This document shows positions 49,817-64,000 of a DNA stretch of 64,000 nucleotides, one piece after another. The stretch is taken from assembly GCA_054601695.1 (NCBI GenBank), contig BAAHQB010000037.1, positions 1,037,553-1,101,552 on the forward strand. Direction: 5' to 3'. Every line of letters begins with the position of its first letter. Position 1 is the stretch's first letter. The position numbers were made by a program, and so were the translations under genes. The DNA is from Amorphochlora amoebiformis (Eukaryota > Cercozoa > Chlorarachniophyceae). The notes under the pieces are model-generated. The model was not told where the DNA came from. It made no database searches and saw only the letters and a list, made by a program, of their open reading frames with translations.

Positions 49817-50245
49817 TATATAATACATACACACACACATATATATATATATCATACATAATTTGCACATCCTCTATCGAAAGTTATTCTATGGGTCCGT
49901 ATGGGATATGATACTTTTTGGTGCCTTGTGGGGTTCTCGGGGTGATTCTTAGGTACCTCGCCATCTTGGAGAGAGAGCTCGAGCAGGAAAAGGTAAGTCC
50001 AATCATATTTACACACATATAAAGATATTATACATGTATATACATATATGGATATATATACATATATGTGTTTGTATATGCGCATAAAAATATGTACACA
50101 TCCATTGCCACTAGATTCGGGTTCTGGAGATGGAGAGGAGGAAACGGGAAGAGAAGGAAACCAAGAAGAACAACAGGAAGAAGCGACTCACCAAAAAGTA
50201 TTACACTAAGCAAGCATAACAGTAACATACTTGCATTCTAAATAT

Positions 50246-50302
<57 letters not shown>

Positions 50303-50371
50303 TATCAGACCTACACTCCTCAGCGGACCACCAAGACTAAATCGCGAAGTAATCCTGAGACAAACCCGTAG
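47799..50371 (+). CDS. PRC1: PRC1/Ase1/MAP65-family microtubule bundler, 10 exons
   Basis: Crosslinks antiparallel microtubules in the spindle midzone or phragmoplast. Exons: 47799-48443, 48505-48576, 48641-48685, 48790-48936, 48994-49046, 49211-49504, 49608-49712, 49953-49992, 50115-50197, 50302-50371; 1554 nt in frame, 517 residues. Family signs in order: N-terminal LLRIWSEIGM; long coiled coil with LEEKKKDREEKI; LFWTTMAIPESER (near 190); EIERIWERLK; LRERITEVWDAMRVSPKE; then the spectrin-like microtubule-binding part with FYNDDF, REWESDPDRYKHRNF (equivalent to the DP-RF--RG segment), PKTEKKIREAV and FRVHGERYL. The C-terminus is basic (KKNNRKKRLTKK, then TPQRTTKTKSRS), as expected for the disordered tail that aids microtubule binding and carries mitotic phosphosites (a TP is present). 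Length is within the family range. Exon 7 must end at 49712 to keep frame. The final intron is (TA)n running up to its acceptor. Confidence 0.9.
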
Positions 50372-50839
50372 CTTAAGAACTGTTTTACGACTTCCATTGC
50401 AGTTTGAAAAATTAAATTTGTTTGCTCTACTATCTTTTCTCCCTCACTCTCTTGCGTGTGTTCGTGTGTGTTGTTAGCCAAGGGAACCCCAGCCTCTGCC
50501 CGGTGAACATATACACACCACACACACACACACACATATATATATACATATATATATATATAATATAATATAATATAATATAATATATATATATGTTATC
50601 TAGACCACTGTATTGCTTAGACAGGGGGTAATGAGTTTTTGCTTCTCCAATTTGGATATATCTCGAGCACCCTTTATCTCTCTCTTCCAGTGTGTGGGCT
50701 CTCTCCATTTCTGTGTATAATATATATATATATACATATATACATGAATATATATATATATATGTAAAAATTATATACTATGTGTGTTGGAGAGGCATAA
50801 AACCGTATTCAAAGTTGTAAACGTACAAGACACCTTCAG
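50372..50839. other. Spacer with (TA), (CA) and CT tracts
   Basis: Between the PRC1/MAP65 stop and the first exon I can assign to the TPR gene. It contains a pyrimidine tract before an AG at 50688-50690 that could be an acceptor for a 5' UTR exon, a five-base (ATATA) microsatellite near 50562-50586, and (TA)n runs. No coding exon is certain here. Confidence 0.35.
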
Positions 50840-50936
50840 GCCCCGTTCTCGAGTTCGTTCTAGTACTACTCGCCGTGCCCCGAAAACTGTGGCTGTAGGA
50901 AAGGTGCAAAGATGTGCAAAATCAACGCATAAGTGA

Positions 50937-50989
<53 letters not shown>

Positions 50990-51070
50990 GTTTTTACAGC
51001 GCTCCAAGGCGATCCGAGAGGTGGAGATTGAGGACACAGAGGTCTGTTTATACGTGTATAAATATATGTA

Positions 51071-51101
<31 letters not shown>

Positions 51102-51302
51102 TATATCCACGTGAAAAACCACTGTTTAGAAATATCCACATCCATTTCCGACAAACGTATTTTGTGAAATATTTATATTGAATGCATGCATGTATTCGTG
51201 TACGAAACACATACGTATTTGATACAGAACGCTGGGGATGTTGCTAACCCGAGTGTATCTACAGCTATCAAGGTCTTCAAATCAAGATCTATGTTGTCCA
51301 TG

Positions 51303-51344
<42 letters not shown>

Positions 51345-51692
51345 ATATATTCATCATGTATACGCAAAGAAATTTTATGAATATGTATCTGTACACTCTA
51401 CAATGTGCAGGGTCCGTCGACTGCTAGGCAGCTGATGGACGAACTTGTGGAGGGCAAGGACGAGGAACAGACGTACAATGATATTTAGTTATATATTTAA
51501 AGGGAGAAAGAGAATGGTGTATATTGGTCCATATCTGGTTATAATTATACTAAATGTATTGCCCAGGTCCAAGGTCTCGGAACTCCAAACGGCTGCTGAG
51601 TCACATGTCAAGAAGGGAGAGCACCAAGAAGCCATCAAACTGTACGTAAATTACATTCGTATCAATTCATACACAAACATGTGTGTATATAA

Positions 51693-51723
<31 letters not shown>

Positions 51724-52074
51724 GAAAAATATATATATATATATATGTAACACCTACACTTCTATTTTGTACCTTTTCAGATTTTCTAAGGCCCTGGAGG
51801 TTGCTGAATCCATGGATTTAGCGAATGCATCCCCTGGAAAATCCATTCGCGTGAAGCTCCACTCTCAACGGTATACTGAATACATCGCATACGTACATTG
51901 GACATATGCATAAGTACTCGTGAGAAAACATTTAGATATAGTTATATATAGATATTTGTGTTTACTTTGGTGTGTGTACATATGTATATCCTCAGATCGA
52001 ACGCCTGGGCCCAGCTTGGAGAGGGCCAGAAGGCAATCGAGGACAGCTCGGCTGCGATTAAATTGGCGCAGTAA
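50840..52074 (+). CDS. TPR protein (co-chaperone-like), 5' end unresolved
   Basis: Exons 50840-50903, 51000-51041, 51228-51272, 51411-51472, 51567-51641, 51781-51870 and 51996-52074 chain in frame to TAA (151 codons visible). The first part is basic and Ser/Thr-rich (RSRVRSSTTRRAPK). The last three exons encode TPR repeats: AAESHVKKGEHQEAIKLFSK, then LHSQRSNAWAQLGEGQKAIED followed by SSAAIKLAQ. The SxRxxAWxxLG...A..D...AI.L pattern is that of TPR co-chaperones such as STIP1, TTC1 or SGT, so binding to a partner's C-terminus is likely, but a third repeat is absent and the specific family is not assigned. No start ATG is found: exon 50840 begins in phase 2, so at least one upstream exon is missing. 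The last exon also contains a possible donor (GTAAAC at 52071), but I see no exon in the CTAG-rich DNA that follows. Confidence 0.7.
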
Positions 52075-54023
<1,949 letters not shown>

Positions 54024-54137
54024 ATGACACATACTTCTCGAGCGAATTATTCGGAATGGCCGGTGCGTCGCGCGCCGACGGAACTTCCTCTTTGCCTCTA
54101 TGCACCCCACAAAACTCACGAGTTACCTGGAAAAATT

Positions 54138-59310
<5,173 letters not shown>

Positions 59311-59504
59311 GTCATTTAATAGTGCGCGACAGTGATTGGTTACGAATAATTAGAACTTAACAAGTATTTCAACTCGAGTTTCTTCGTGTGGAGTGATGTT
59401 GACGAAGAGACATGTATTTGTATATATATAAGGCCTATACACTGATACTGATATATAAATATATATATATATAAATTATATACTGATATATATGTAAATA
59501 TGTA

Positions 59505-59545
<41 letters not shown>

Positions 59546-59902
59546 TGTATATGTATATACTAGATTCTAGTCTAGATATAAGTAAAAATTCTCATATCTA
59601 TTACGTATCATATAATGAAACACAAGGAATATTAAATATAAACACATTGCCCTCGCCAGTATATATTTTTATATGTATAAATATATTTTTTACACAGTAT
59701 ATATATATGTGTGTGCATATATAAATATATATATATATATATATTTATATGTATATATATATATATGTATATGTATCTCTTACATAATATGTCTATGTAT
59801 ATAAAATACTTATATATAATGCATACATGTGTATATATGTATATGTATATATATGTGTATATATGTTTCCTAAGTTATATAAATATACATGCATACATGT
59901 GT

Positions 59903-59935
<33 letters not shown>

Positions 59936-59994
59936 ATCTATATACATATGTACGTATCTATATACATATATACGTGACATATTATATATATCAC

Positions 59995-60038
<44 letters not shown>

Positions 60039-60214
60039 TATACACATATTTATATTATACATACATATATACATATATATATATATACATATGTATGTAT
60101 GTATATATACTTACATATATTATGTGCATTCATGTGTATATATGTATATGTATATATATGTGTATATATGTTTCCTAAGTTATATATGTGTACATACATA
60201 CATGTGTATGCTAC

Positions 60215-60249
<35 letters not shown>

Positions 60250-61306
60250 TATGTATATCTATATAAATATATACATGACATATTGTGTATATCACATATT
60301 TATATATATATATATATATATATATCTATATATATATTTGTATATAATACGTATCTAAACGGCGTTTTGACGTTTGCTACTCGATTAGTATAATATGGTA
60401 TATTTTAATATATTTACATATATAGAGTTCCATGAATTCGAACTCTTGAGGCTGTCAGTCTATCCATTGTTTTGATCCTTGAAAATCTGGGATATTCTAT
60501 CGACATCCGGTTCAAGACATCCCACGTCTTGACTGTCAAGACACCCCACGTCTAAATTGTGAAGACGTCGTGACTGTCAAGACATCCTACGCCAAATGCC
60601 AGAGTTTGGCTGTCTAAACTATACACCCCAAATGTCTGATCGAAATTTCAGGAGCCCCGAAGAAATACGGGGGCACAGCTCCTCCTGTACCGCCGTCTCG
60701 TAACACCGGGTAGTGTCGGACACACGTGCTTCTCTATTCACTGTCAAGACTCCCACACATTGACTTCGTAAACCTCACCCTAACCCTAACCCTCCCACCC
60801 CCGACCCTACCCCTGGTCTAAAATAGATGGGGTTTAAGAGGGGGAAAGATATACACATAAAGAAATCTATTATTAAATTCGAATGGTATGCTTAAAATCC
60901 TTGGAGAAACGTTAAATCATGCCAATGCCAACCCTCAAGATCCACCCCGAAGAGGGTCGATCCGAAGGCCATGGCCGAGAAATTCTTCAAGGGGAAAATC
61001 TGTAACCTGTAATAGAAAACCTCTAATAGTAAGAAGACCTCTAATAATAGTAAGACCTCTAATACTACAAAATTTAGTATTACTTTCTTACAGGGTTGTC
61101 CTGTATCAAGGTGTTTTTAGCTAATTTCTCCTCTATTCCCGCAATTTGCCCAATTTTTTGACAAGTGAGCGGCGGCACCGGCACACCCACGCGACCTCGG
61201 CTCCCACCCCACGTGATTTACTCGGCCTTCCGAGCCGTAAACCCTCAAAGGTCCGAAAGGAACAACCTCTCCTAATCCCAAACAAGCGGTAGCTTGAACG
61301 AAAACT
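59311..61306. repeat. Spacer: duplicated AT-rich unit, then unique DNA with short repeats
   Basis: 59.4-60.35 kb is AT-rich and contains a direct duplication of about 190 bp (59820-60010 and 60122-60305). 60.42-61.3 kb is of ordinary composition, with a short repeated TGTCAAGACAYCCCACGTC-type unit (60512-60594, one more at 60740-60757) and a tandem ACCTCTAATAGTAAGA repeat (61017-61075). No convincing exon before the ATG at 61307. Confidence 0.5.
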
Positions 61307-63870
<2,564 letters not shown>

Positions 63871-63956
63871 ATCCCAAAGTAGATTTATTTATAATTTCAT
63901 ACGTACTCACACTTATGTCTAGATTTATACATATATATACATATATATATTTGTAC

Positions 63957-63997
<41 letters not shown>

Positions 63998-64000
63998 GGT

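Overview
This window is nuclear DNA of a eukaryote. Small GC-balanced exons (17 to 658 nt) with GT..AG borders sit in introns and spacers filled with (TA)n microsatellites, (CA/TG)n runs, purine tracts and degenerate TTAGGG/CCCTAA arrays. I see no bacterial, organellar or CRISPR features. A ubiquitin-like domain spliced to the N-terminus of an actin, plus a canonical CDPK, suggests a chlorarachniophyte or related rhizarian, because ubiquitin-actin fusions are, to my recollection, known from chlorarachniophyte algae. That assignment is an inference from one gene. All gene models were built by hand from the sequence by chaining splice sites in phase.

Layout. (1) 0-22.4 kb: a long, unrecognised minus-strand gene or genes in very small exons, with the 3' end leaving the window on the left. 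(2) 23.27-39.27 kb, plus: a calcium-dependent protein kinase in about 29 exons, with a kinase domain and four canonical EF-hands. (3) 40.6-42.5 kb, plus: a small unrecognised gene. (4) 43.86-47.64 kb, minus: a TPX2-family spindle protein, 14 exons, 802 codons, in phase throughout. (5) 47.80-50.37 kb, plus: a PRC1/Ase1/MAP65-family microtubule bundler, 10 exons, 517 codons, divergent from TPX2 across 159 bp. (6) 50.84-52.07 kb, plus: a TPR protein whose 5' end is unresolved. (7) 54.14-59.31 kb, plus: ubiquitin-like-actin fusion, 15 exons, 447 codons. (8) 61.3-63.9 kb, plus: a short unrecognised gene that may run off the right edge.

The genes at 43.8-50.4 kb form a compact island with short introns and few microsatellites. 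The flanking genes are strongly expanded by repeats. The two spindle genes share a promoter and belong to the same process (spindle assembly and midzone bundling), so co-expression in mitosis is a reasonable inference.

Most notable: the UBL-actin fusion, whose UBL has a diglycine end but no other lysine and whose actin has Tyr at the conserved Asp157 position; the TPX2/PRC1 divergent pair; repeated duplication of exon 3' ends into the neighbouring intron; and an inverted block of telomere-like repeat with perfect palindromes at both junctions.
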